Position numbers and translations under genes: made by a program
The notes under the pieces: model-generated
Databases searched by the model: none
Told to the model about the DNA's origin: nothing
What the model saw: only the letters and a program-made list of their open reading frames with translations
Source: Kitagawia praeruptora
Taxonomy: Eukaryota; Streptophyta; Magnoliopsida; Apiales; Apiaceae
DNA: 64,000 nt
NCBI GenBank assembly: GCA_037693485.1
Contig: CM075350.1
Coordinates: 123,564,001 to 123,628,000, forward strand
Reading direction: 5' to 3'
In this document: positions 10,040 to 21,800 of the stretch, one piece after another
Layout: the number at the start of each line of letters is the position of its first letter
How positions within the stretch are numbered: the stretch's first letter is position 1

Positions 10040-11833
10040 ATGAATCTTTCTGGGTTATCTGGAAGCCCTTCAATTTATGTGCTACCAAAAGGTCAAGGAT
10101 CTGTTCTAAAACAAGTTTTAGTTTTTAACAATTTTGGAAAATCTCGAGAGTTGCTTCGGTTACCAAGGTACATTCTTTCATTGTTTCAGCTAGCTAGATA
10201 AGGTTTGGTTTGTGTTTTTTTATTGTAGTTATTTATTTTGTGTTTTTGCTATGGTGTAGAAAAAATGATTGGGCTGGTTTCGCACAGAGATGCCTAGCGC
10301 GAAGAACTCCTTTGTTAAGGTGTGCAATGGATGCTTCTTATGGCAATGCTTCAGATGAATCAGCTGGTAATGCTGATCTTATGTGAATTTATATATATTC
10401 ATTACTGTTTTAAATAGTTTTCTTGATTTATTTGTTGAGAATAGTCTCAGTTCTATGTGGATTTTTAGAAAAGGAATATCAAATTTACCCCGGAAAAATA
10501 TTAGTGTTGAACAATCTTTCCTGTTGAAGGATATGATAGTACAATGTCTTTAATTAATGTCCAAGTATGTTAGACGTGACGAACATACAGTACATCACAG
10601 TTCATGGTGTATTTAATAACTGAAGAAAGCTTAATCTGCTTAGTTGAGTTTTTGAATATGCTCTGTCCGCAAAGTGTTTCAATGTACAGATGAACACATC
10701 CTGCCTTCATATACAAGCTTTAGTAGTCTTTTCAAGGCATATAATTACAATTTATAGGGAAAAAGAGGAGAATTTTTGACTTGTTTATGCTCTGTCAAGT
10801 AGCTGTTATAATTGATTAACATGCTTAATCTCTTCGTGTGCTGCATTAGAATTTGCCCAATCATACTGTGGCCTGTGGGGAAACAGAGTTTTCAGTTTGT
10901 TCATTGTTTTGTTGCCCCTCTTTCCCATAATTTTATGCATTTGAATTTTTAAGACTAAAATTATAGTCAATTGTTTGATCAATTACAGAAATATTTCCAA
11001 GAATTAATGTAAGAGATCCATACAAGAGACTTGGGATTAGCAAGGAAGCATCTGAAGACGAAATTCAAGGTGCTAGAAACTTCTTGGTTCAAAGATATAT
11101 TGGACATAAACCAAGCATAGATGCTATTGAGTCAGCCCATGACAAAATAATTATGCAGCAGTTTTATGATAGGAAGAACCCAAAGATCAACATTAAGAAA
11201 AAGGTCAGGGAAGTTACTCAGTCTAAGGTTATGCTGGCTATCACAAGCAGATTCAGAACTCCATCTACAAACTTCATTGTAAAGACTTCCATTGCTTTCG
11301 TGATACTAGGAGCACTTACTGTGCTTTTTCCAACAGAAGAAGGACCAACCCTTCAAGTAGCCATTTCCCTAATAGCTACAATATACTTCATTAATGATCG
11401 GTTAAAGAACAAGCTCAGAGCTTTTCTCTATGGGTACGTGATTGTTCTGTTTGATTATATTGAAATTTGATCAGCCAATACTTAATGTGATAAGAATTTT
11501 TTACAGTATAACTGCCTGTTTGTTCTACCAAATATTAACGTTATATCAGAACGATTATTACTTATATCAGATTAGATTGTATAACAATGTACGTGGTTTC
11601 ACTTCGCATGTTGTGTCTGATCACTGACTTAATTTTTTGCCGTCAAATTCTTCTCACCTCTAAATGCGCAACTATGCTGCAGGGCTGGAACGTTCATTCT
11701 CTCATGGCTAGTGGGAACCTTTCTGATGGTGTCTGTGATTCCACCTATTATCAAAGGTCGCAGAAGTCTGGAAGTGACAACATCCTTGATCAGTTATGTG
11801 CTTCTCTGGGTTTCTTCTACGTATCTTAGATAG
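10040..11833 (+). CDS. DUF3353/CPP1-like plastid membrane protein (J-like domain), 4 exons
   Basis: Exons are 10040-10167, 10260-10366, 10989-11433 and 11683-11833, with GT-AG introns and phases that join to a 276-residue protein. Residues 1 to about 70 are Ser/Arg/Lys-rich with few acids, as in a plastid transit peptide. Residues about 88-130 form a J-like domain (DPYKRLGI, then SEDEIQGARNFL), lacking the HPD motif of true DnaJ proteins. Four hydrophobic segments follow at about 174-192, 199-213, 224-245 and 258-275, ending SSTYLR. This is the DUF3353 family that includes Arabidopsis CPP1/CDF1, a chaperone-like protein that protects protochlorophyllide oxidoreductase in plastid membranes. 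The C-terminal sequence looks closer to the paralogue of CPP1 than to CPP1 itself, so the substrate is uncertain. No damage was seen. Confidence 0.9.
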
Positions 11834-12571
11834 AGCCAAATAGTTTTTGTGAGGTCCTGCTACATTAAAGAGTAAACTCTCAGTCTCTTACTCAGCCAGT
11901 CTCGTATATCTCAATTTAGATCATACAATTTACTTCAAATTTTTGGTAATGGAGATTTAGTTACAAGGTCCTGTGTTAAATTCCATGCATAGATTCTGGA
12001 ATGAGAAGCTTCAGAGTGGCTGTTTGATGCTCCGAATTGTGACCATCGATGTTTACCCTGCTGAAAGGGGTTTGGAATGTAGATTGAAAGACCTTTTCAT
12101 TTGTGAATGGAATTTATTTTTACTTGTGTTTCCAGGAATTTATAAAATTCTAAATATTCCTACCTTGTTCTGGTAAAAGAAGTCCTGGGTTACAATTTAC
12201 AAACACATTCAGAGATATTTTTTCGATCTATAAGACCCATTGCGGGCCTGCGGCCATGGACAAATACTAGGAGTATTTTAGCTACACCCTTGTGCAAAAA
12301 GATCATCGAATGGGGACAAACGCCTTTTGTAATTACTTAGATTTTTTGAGTGCAACCCTACTCTCAACTCAAGTAATGGCTAGCCACAGTTTTGTTTAGA
12401 TATTATGTGAATTCAACACCAGAGAAGGACAAGTTGAAATATCTGAAAATATTTAATTGTAATTTTAGAATAATCCCTTCTTTCAAAATAGTTTAAGCTA
12501 ATTAGAGCTCCACAATTAACTGGCACAAATTATCATATTCTGTCTGTTTAGCAAAATAAAACAAAGAAAAA
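11834..12571. other. 3' UTR and intergenic spacer
   Basis: The 3' flank of the CPP1-like gene has no convincing coding frame. Short open stretches here match nothing I recognise. Confidence 0.5.
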
Positions 12572-12735
12572 TGCTAGAGGTACCAAATTGGGTACCAAAA
12601 ATTGTTACCAAATGATTTTGATTGGTTATGATTATAATGGGCCTGCGAGGGCAATTAAAACATTCCAAAATGCCAAGTAATTTGTGCCATGTCATTTTGT
12701 AATAAATTTTGGTACCCAATTTGGTACATCTAGCA
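12572..12735. mobile_element. 164-bp MITE with about 43-bp inverted ends
   Basis: The left end, TGCTAGAGGTACCAAATTGG, and the reverse complement of the right end, TGCTAGATGTACCAAATTGG, match over about 43 bases with four or five differences (12572-12614 against 12693-12735). The centre is 78 bases of unrelated DNA. No clear target duplication was found, so the superfamily is undetermined. It lies about 120 bp upstream of the aldolase TATA box. Confidence 0.8.
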
Positions 12736-12855
12736 ATATTCCATCACATCCCTCCAGTCCACACTTGAACGAGTCAGCAACAAGTGGGATGAGTTGATTG
12801 GCCAGTTTGTATTAGCCTCAAGCGAGATATCTGCAATGCAGCATGGGATGGGAAC

Positions 12856-12863
12856 TATATATA
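12856..12863 (+). promoter_or_regulatory. TATA box of the aldolase gene
   Basis: TATATATA in the context AACTATATATAC lies 94 bases upstream of the ATG, a usual plant spacing that leaves a leader of about 60 nt. Confidence 0.6.
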
Positions 12864-12949
12864 CAGCCATTCAAAAATGAAGGGTGGTGGTCATTTTTAA
12901 CACTAAGGTAGAGAAGTGATTGCCAGAGATATTAAAAGTTGAACTTAAA

Positions 12950-15078
12950 ATGGCATCGACTGCAACTTCTCTACTCAAGTCATCATCACTTGTTAACAAG
13001 TCTGAATGGCTTAAAGGCCAGAATCTTCGATACCCTTCTGTCTCCGTTGTCAGGTGCAACCCTGGTGCTGGTGCTCCTTCTGCACTCACCATCCGTGCTG
13101 GCGCTTATGATGATGAGCTCATAAAAACCGCGGTAAATCTGTTTTTCATTGTCTTTCTTTTCTTATGGCTACTGCATTTCATGGAAATATCAATATGTTG
13201 GATCAGTGTTGTACTTATGTGTCCAGCCATTATACTGAGAATATTAGGTTATCAACTCTCTAACTGAACTCCCCTAATTCAAACTCGAGACCTGATCAAA
13301 GGAGTTTCAATACCATGTAAAGTTAACAACACTTCTGAAACTTAAGGTGTTAGGAGTAGGACTTAGTATGTGGTTCATGCTTATATGTTAGTAAGAACAA
13401 AAAAAATGAACACTTATCAATTTAGATAAAACAACTAAAGGTGCAAACATGGGGTTAATTAAAAGGATTTACAACATGTTGGCAATTAATATCCTAATTA
13501 ATAGCGAGTTTTGATACCCTGTTGAGTTATGAAATTATCTAGAGAGTTTAAATTGAGAATCCAAAGAATGACCTTACAAACAATTGTACAGAAAAACTTG
13601 TCCCCATCAGAATTTCAATTTTACATCACAACTAGAGAGTAGAAATTTTCGTTAATATTTAATTTTTTGCTTCTTTGGGTACAAGTAGAAAACCGTGGCA
13701 TCCCCAGGAAGAGGAATTTTGGCCATGGATGAGGGAAATGTTACATGTGGCAAGCGATTGGCTACACTTGGCCTAGAGAACACTGAGGCTAACCGTCAGG
13801 CTTACCGGACACTGCTTCTCACTCCCCCTGGTCTTGGGAACTACATCTCTGGAGCTATCCTCTTTGAGGAGACACTCTACCAATCAACAGTTGATGGAAA
13901 GAAGATAGTTGATGTTCTTGTTGAGCAGGGAATTGTTCCTGGGATTAAAGTTGACAAGGTAATAAAAGCTAGCAATAAATTTATGTGATCCACTCAAACT
14001 TCTAACTTAAAACAATGTGTCATTGGTACTTTGTGCTTGGCCTAATGGGTGCACATGATAGGGTTTAGTACCCCTAGCTGGCACAAATGAGGAGTCATGG
14101 TGCCAAGGTCTTGATGGCCTTGCTTCTCGCTCAGCAGCTTACTACCAACAGGGTGCCCGTTTTGCCAAATGGTACAAATCCTATACTTCTCTTCTTAATG
14201 GCGTGATTGTTCATTTCATTCCTTCATTTCATAAATTACAATCATTTCACATGATTTTTTAGGCGTACTGTAGTGAGCCTTACCAATGGTCCTTCTGAAC
14301 TCGCTGTGAAGGAAGCAGCATGGGGTCTTGCTCGCTATGCCGCCATTTCGCAGGTTATCCTTTATATAAAGCAAATTGGGCAACCTTTCGTTCACACAAT
14401 GACAGGGCATGTAAAGTTAATCTGCCTATCTGTAATTGCAGGAAAACGGGTTGGTCCCTATTGTGGAGCCTGAAATTGTGCTTGATGGCGAGCATGGAAT
14501 TGACAGGGCTTTTGAAGTTGGCAAAAAGGTGTGGGCCGAGGTCTTTTTCTATCTTGCCCAGAACAATGTCTTATTCGAAGGTATCCTCCTCAAGCCAAGC
14601 ATGGTTACTCCCGGATCAAGGTGCAAGGAAAGGGCTACCCCTGCACAGGTCGCTGAGTACACCCTCAAGCTTCTCAGCCAAAGAGTCCCCCCTGCTGTCC
14701 CTGGAATCATGGTATGTATCCTGAAACCTCAACACACACACACACACACACTGTATCCATAGTTTTGAATGTACGACTAGGGTCTAGGTTGATATATATA
14801 TGTTTTGATATGTACAGTTTATGTCTGGGGGACTATCCGACTCGGAGGCTACCTTGAACTTAAACGCAATGAACCAATCTCCCAACCCTTGGCATGTTTC
14901 ATTCTCTTATGCAAGAGCTCTTCAGAACAATTTCTTAAAGACATGGGGAGGAAGACCCGAGAACGTAAAAGCTGCACAGGATGCTTTGCTTCTTCGAGCA
15001 AAAGAAAACTCTGCTGCTCAGCTAGGGAAGTACACTGGAGTGGGAGAGCCCGAGGTGGCCTTTGCCAAGAAGCTATAG
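12950..15078 (+). CDS. FBA: Plastid class I fructose-bisphosphate aldolase, 6 exons, atypical C-terminus
   Basis: Exons are 12950-13132, 13689-13958, 14062-14171, 14263-14353, 14442-14711 and 14818-15078, with GT-AG introns, giving 394 residues. It cleaves fructose-1,6-bisphosphate and sedoheptulose-1,7-bisphosphate in the Calvin cycle. Residues 1 to about 46 are a transit peptide ending before GAYDDELIKTA. The Schiff-base lysine is K269 in GILLKPSMVTPG. IKVDK, ARFAKWR and VEPEI, which supply other active-site residues, are intact. There are two oddities. The family motif MDESN reads MDEGN (Gly at 77). The protein also ends GEPEVAFAKKL instead of the usual tail finishing in KGYTY, so the terminal tyrosine and the methylated-lysine region are missing. 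It is otherwise fully open, so it may be a diverged paralogue or an allele with altered activity. Confidence 0.95.
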
Positions 15079-15816
15079 ATTTAGATGGCGAAATGTTGCG
15101 CATGACTACTACAAATCACATTACGCTATAGCCATAGGAGCTATTTGGGTAAACATACTGCACTTTTATCATTTTACTAATAAGCTCTTTAAAAAGACCT
15201 ATCGAATCACCACAGTTTCGATCTGTTAACCAATTTCTTGGCTGGCACCCTCGCATGTCAGTTCCATGTCAATATTTACGTGTTACCAAGTTTTTGAACA
15301 AGAGCTTTAGAACCACCATAGTTTCAATCTGTTAATTAATTCCTCGCAAAGCTATTAGTCCATGAACATGGAAAGAGACTTTGCAGCAGCTTGTTGCCAG
15401 CACGTAAATATTGCACATATGTATTAATCGTCAAATTAAAAATAAAAGAAAACAATCAAGCGCAACATGTTTTACAAGAAAACTTAAACAGCCATACTCA
15501 GTCTACAAGATTGCTCAGTAACATCAAGTATTGCTAAAGGAGTTTAAGTGTAAGGTAACATTTTAACCACATTGCAAAATCTTTATACAAGCTGACCATT
15601 TTTATACTCAAGCAAAGAGTACAGATGTATTGCTCTAAAACCCTGTAATACAGCTTTTACTAATTACTTACTGAACCACCACCGATCATGCTTCCCTTTA
15701 CAACCTATGTCTAGTGGATATGTTTTTTGAACGGAAATCTTATACGGACCATCATCTTCAAGGATTAGGAACTTTACATCACTTAGAAACTGACATGGAA
15801 TACCATCAGTTGAAGT
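15079..15816. other. Shared 3' flank of convergent aldolase and S28 genes
   Basis: The two genes converge here and no coding frame is supported. It contains an imperfect internal duplication (CACAGTTTCGATCTGTTAAC and CATAGTTTCAATCTGTTAAT) and, at 15244-15268, an exact 25-base copy of part of S28 exon 11. Confidence 0.6.
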
Positions 15817-18800
15817 CTATATGGCACTTCTGCCTTTATCTTGGCACTGAGACAGCCACAAGTCCATCTGTTCTATAATCTGTTGTCTGACCTTGTTTAC
15901 AGCATCAGGCGCACTGCAGTTCTTTGCATTCCCTGCATAATAGTCAAATAATGTCAAAAATCAACCAGTCAAAAAAGGGTCCTCCATCTTCACAAAGAGG
16001 TTTAAAGGAACAAGCCATCAAGAATTATACATGCATAATCTGTTGGATACTTTGCTGACACCATTAAATGAGTGCCAGCAAGGCAGCAACTATAGCTATC
16101 AATAAAAATGACATTTAGAAACAAAAACTATAGCTATCCACTCATTTTGCATGCATCCAGTAAAAGTAAAGCTGTTATTCTCAGCTCCTTATTTGAACTT
16201 AAAATGGGCAGATTAAGAAAATTAGGATGCATAACAGGCCCATCAATGCGTCTTAAGAAGATAAATTTTCACAATAATATTAAAATTATATTATACACTA
16301 CAATAAACAATACAAAGCAGTTATTAAAAAGAAATATTGAAAGGACAGGACAACTAGGAAGAGCAGTGAACCTGCAACCGGACAGAGCACATACCTTCAA
16401 GTTGTAAAGGGGATTGCGGGCACCCTCGCATGTCAGTTCCATGGCCGCAATTTTTGCAAGTGATAAGATAGGAAGGCACTAACAGATTGAAAGTGAGATT
16501 TGACCCATGAGAAATTATGGTATTTACGTGGATAAAAAACATGTAACAATCTCCTCAGTAATATCCTATGAATATATCGTTTTCAGCAGGAAGTAGATTT
16601 CTAGACATGTAAACATATAAGTTAGCAATGTGTGTGTATGCAGAGGGGGGGGGGGCCAAAAAAAAAAAGAACTGTTTATAGAAAATTTGAACCCAGCCCA
16701 TTATGAGTGAAATTAATGTGTTGTAGATCAACTGACAGGGAGTACTAGTCAAGATATTAATAAGTTCTTATTTTTAATATCAAATATTGTTGTATATCCA
16801 GTATGGAGAGGATTTATGCCCCGAAAGCAATTAACAAATTTGAATATTGGACAGAAGCAAATGGGCATGCATACTTCTTCCTTTTTTGTTAATTAAAGGG
16901 GTATGCATACTTAAGCCTGTTATAACACAAAGTTGATGATCCTTAGAATGAGATTGACAATCTGTACAAGAGGAAGCCCGGGAACTGAATTTTTAACGTC
17001 AAATATACCAACGTGAAGTAGTTCAAATATACCAACGTGAAGTAGTTCATAGCATGATTATGTGAATAAGACGGCGATTGAAAATTAGGTTATGTGCTTA
17101 TGTTTCTAAGTCGTAGTCTCAATCTCAACTCTCAAGTCTGTATTCTATAGTATAGTCAGTCAGTGACTAGTCCGTGTAATATTAGGCCCAAATACAACAA
17201 CAAATACTAGGCCCAATTAATTTTTATTACAGTGACTTATAACCTATATATATATATATATATATGTATGATTAATTTTAAAAATATTTATAAAAAATAT
17301 AAATATTTATTTATATAAATAATCGGTTCGGTTTCGGGTTTTTTCAGTCGGTTTGAACCTAAAACCGGAACCGCAACCGTTAAAATCGGATCGGTTTTTA
17401 GATTTCGGTTTCGGTTCGGTTTTTAACGGTTTCGGTTTTTTCGGTTCGGTTTTCATCGGTTTTCATCGGTTTCGGTTTCGGTTTCGGTTTCGGTTTTTTG
17501 CTCACCCCTACAAGGGCTTGGAATTGAATGTTTGTCTAAGTTATATCAACTAAGATCATAAAGCATCTAATCCAAGTAGTTGGTAAGTGGTAACTCACTA
17601 TCTGGAGATGAAGTCTGCTTGGATGCATGCCTCCAAGGATCTTGAGATCCATTTGTAAAGACTATTTTTGTACCTGTAAGAGGCATCCCACAAGAGTGTT
17701 AAGTAGAAATAATAGTGGCACTCTAGCATAGTAATAGCACACAGAAGAGGATTCATTGTTATCTAATATTAATGTAGCCAATGCAAATGGGATAAATAAA
17801 CATATGCATGTGTATTTTTTGAATTTTAGTGAAATTATGAATAAAAAGGTATCCAAACTGCCATAGACGTGTGTGAGAAAGCGAAGAAGCATATATTAGT
17901 TCTCATTCGGACGACATACAATTCCATTCCTGAATCAGAATGACCCTTTATGAGAACCCAATCCCATATTTATACAGATCATCCTCATTCAACAACCAAT
18001 TACTTGGTTCCAGTTGCATTAGCATCTCCAAAGCATGCTTGCCCTTAGCTAAAAATCCGACATGTCATATCCAATGCATGCTTGCCCTTAGTTAAAAATC
18101 TGACATGTCGTCATCTTATTTTACATAATATGTATATTTTTTCTCTCCAATCATACCTCACCCTTACGTATATATGTAGCCAATCTCTTTCTCATTGGCT
18201 ATATATTTGGCCAACTTTTACAAATTTTACATAAGCTCTAAATTGGACATGTTACAGAAGTCTTTTGGAGTGTCTCCCTCTACATGTTCAACAAATTTCA
18301 CATTAATCAATTTACATAACTCCGATGGAGTAATTTAACTGTACAGAGTATCATTATAATTCTCAATATTCATGTCCCCAGGTTTTTCGCGATGGTCAGG
18401 CAATTTTTCTCCCAGAAGTAAAAAAAAGTCCAATTTACTTTATCATTTTATCAATGTTACAAGAAACACGAGTCGTTCCAGTACGTGGAACGTCATCTCC
18501 CATAAATCGGATATGCGAGACACTTCAAAGACCCCATTTAGTTAGTTTTTAAACCATTATAGGACGTCATGGTGTCGCCTTTATGACGCCAATATAACAA
18601 TTGGTTTGTTTACTTTCTCTTTTTCTCTTTTTCTCTTTTTGTCTCTTATTGTTCCTTCTACACGTTCAAAATTTTCACAGAGTTGTCTCCAATCTCAAGT
18701 TGTTGGCCTTAGATCTTCCTTTTTATATTCTCTTTTCGATCGTGATCTTTTAGTGTTCCTATTTGCTTTGTTTAAGATTTTGTGGGTCTCCAGATTTGGT

Positions 18801-21800
18801 AAGTCGGGTCACGTTCCACGGTGAATCGGGGCCAGTTGGAATTGCAATCTGGGACGAGGAATCAGGAACCTGGTTCCATGGACTCGCGAATCGTTTAAAT
18901 GGAACGAGGCATGGTTATAAATACCAATTATATAAGTATAAAAAGCATAAAAAGCATGTATTCTTGTGAATATGTATTTGGAAATCTTGTTTCCTACTAT
19001 TGACTAACATTTGCATATATATTCAAAAATCTTTTAAGAAAACATATAAGTAGTTTCAGATAACTATAAAACAGATAATATTTGTACCAGCAATTTTTGT
19101 TCCTCCATAGTACAAGTTTGTTGCGTCCACCTTAGGGTATATCCCCTCTCCAAATACATTTTTGCAAAGATCCAAATGGTATCTGTTACATTGAATCAAA
19201 CAATTTGTCATATAGTTTGCAGGGGCAAATGTAACAAGTTAAACCAAAAGATAATATTAACTCGAGCATTGTGGCAAATGTCAATCATCATGTGACTGGA
19301 TAATATGCACATACTTTGTATCAATCTTTGAAGAACGAATACTGTCATTTGCAGGGGCAATCTGGAAATACGCAACTTCAGTACAAACTTGAAACCACCA
19401 CAACCGATCATCATTGCTAGTGTCTTTCAGATATTTCTGGTTGTATGTTTGAGTGTTAACACCGAAACTCTTGACATAGTACTCTTTCACATACTTAGCA
19501 TATGCACTCTGAGTAGAAAACGTAAAATCATTATTCAGAATTGCAACCCAAAAATCGGCTGCAATTAAATTGCTTGCTTCAGCATGCAGCAAATATATTT
19601 TCTGGGAGAAATGAAAAAAGAGAGAGAGAACTATACAACTATTCCCAAACAATTATCATTTCACAAACATGCCATAGAAAATATAACTGAGAAACAGCAT
19701 TTATTCACAAGACCCTTTCTATTAAAATTACAAGAAAGTACAATGAACGATTAATATTATGCACACATATAATATGTGGGTAGCTGATAGCCCGAGATTA
19801 TCATAATTTATTTGCTAAGATCTAAACCGTCTGAAAGCTTGGGGAGATCAGAATACTTAAGACTGTAAACCCATGCTAAAAGTTTACTAAGAAATTACCC
19901 CCAAGTGTCCACATGGATAGGTGTCCAAGTGTCGGACTTGGCAAAATTTATAATATGTCTCATGTTTTTGGCCTAATGTAAGTGTCCTAGTGTCCAATGT
20001 CCAACATGGGTATTTGAGGCACAATAAAGAGTTGGGGTAAAAGAGAGCTGTCAAATATTGTGTGCTAAATATTGTCTACGATCTACAGTAAGTCTACGTG
20101 CTACAATGGTACTGTGATGTAATAGCTTACGTATATTGTTAAGAGTTAGGCAGACTATAGTTTATATATAGGACTTCATAGAGCTCTTGTAATTCAACAC
20201 AGAACATTTATTGAATCCTTCTGTTGTTCATTCCTTAGCATAGCTAGGGTCTTATTTCTAACATGGTATCAGAGCGGGAGTAGAGAGGAGGAGATTTTCA
20301 GTTGAAGCTTTGTTGTTTTTCAAGGAAAACACAAGCTGTCAAAGTTGCAGAACAAAAACCAAACTGCCAAGAATTTCGAAACTTATCAAAACAGAAATCT
20401 AAACATACCACAGGGTAGTGCACTACCAGAGGAGCTCCCAGAAATTTTCCGATCTAAAAAACGACGCTGCACGCGCCTCCACACGCGCCTCGGATCCGTC
20501 CACGCGTGCCACGCGCCGGCGCGTGGGCCCCTTCCAGTCAGTTTCCGGCGACGGTTCTTCAGGGAGAGTTGCTCGTCTCTTCTAGCCCAGTATTTTCGTG
20601 GTAACACCTTATCCATCACGTACAATTGATATAAATCATATATATACACGTATATATATATATATATATATATCTGTTTTGTGGTTTTTGCTTCTGGGGT
20701 TTTGATTTGTGTATATACACACACCCACCAAATTAAATCAGAAGGTGAGCTCAAAAGAAAGCTTGAAGACACTGAAGAGCCTCAAGCTGTCGTAGAAACC
20801 AAAAAAAAAGATAAGAAAAAGAAGAAAGAGGAAGCTTTGAGTGATGGGTCAGTGCTTAATGGGTCAGATGAGAAAATTAGTAGCAAGAAAATCAAGAAAA
20901 TGAAGAAAATCAAGAGGAGTATAAATTTGTAAGTCTTATTTTTGGGGTGTGAGTCAAGCGGCCGACAGGAATTGTACCAGCATGTGAAAAAAAGGAAGAT
21001 GCTAAAGAAAAAAAAAAGACAAAGCAAAAGCATCCTCTAAAAAAAGGGGAGGATGTTTGGAAAAAAAATGTTGTCGACCATGAGGTTGGTAGCAATAAAA
21101 AAAAAGAAAAAAAATAAAAGAAAAAAAAAGGATAAAAAAAAAGTGATTATATGATTATAGATCCGAAAAAAAAATTATTTTGCATTTATATTCTTAAGGG
21201 AAAGTAGTGCTAATATTAAACAAAAAAAAAATATCTGGATCTTTTGGAGATATATCACTTTGATTTAGGAATTTGCCCCAGGTTATAAATTTAATTGTGT
21301 AGTATTCAAGTGGTTGTTGATATTACGATATCTCTCCAATTTATTACGATGCTGCAAATTAAATAGTTCAGGGGGCGTTATTCCGACGAAGCAGCAGAAG
21401 TAGTGTATATAAAGATATACACACAGTTCACTGCCACGACGACAAAGCAGCAGAAGTAGTAGTATGTATACAGACATACACACAGTTCACTGCTATATCT
21501 TGTTAATACTGAGTGATCACAAAGTCGAATCTCAGTTTCTTCAAAATAATCAGTTCAAGGACTGATTGGTGGTAATCCACCGTTGTGCTGAAAAGCACAA
21601 CTTTCTATTATTTGACATGGCTTAAAATATACCATGTGGTCGCAAGTTCGAGTCCCGGTATCCCAAAAGACTCAATAAACTCAAGATCGGTCGATCCTAA
21701 AAATGGGTACAGTTGGACGCTCAGATTAAGCTCAAGGGCTACTAGTGTCCACTCTTCAATCCCAAGAAAGGTCTTTCATCCGAAGATGAGATTTCGAGTG

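Noticed and set aside
12516..12719. Minus-strand 67-codon frame upstream of the aldolase gene
   Set aside because: It mostly coincides with the MITE and its inverted ends.
18606..18969. Frames in S28 intron 9 considered as a nested gene
   Set aside because: No similarity, no start context or paired splice sites; the sequence is CT-rich intronic DNA.
20386..20772. Minus-strand 128-codon frame in the TRIM element
   Set aside because: It overlaps a GC-rich repeat block and a TA microsatellite and encodes low-complexity sequence; no independent support.
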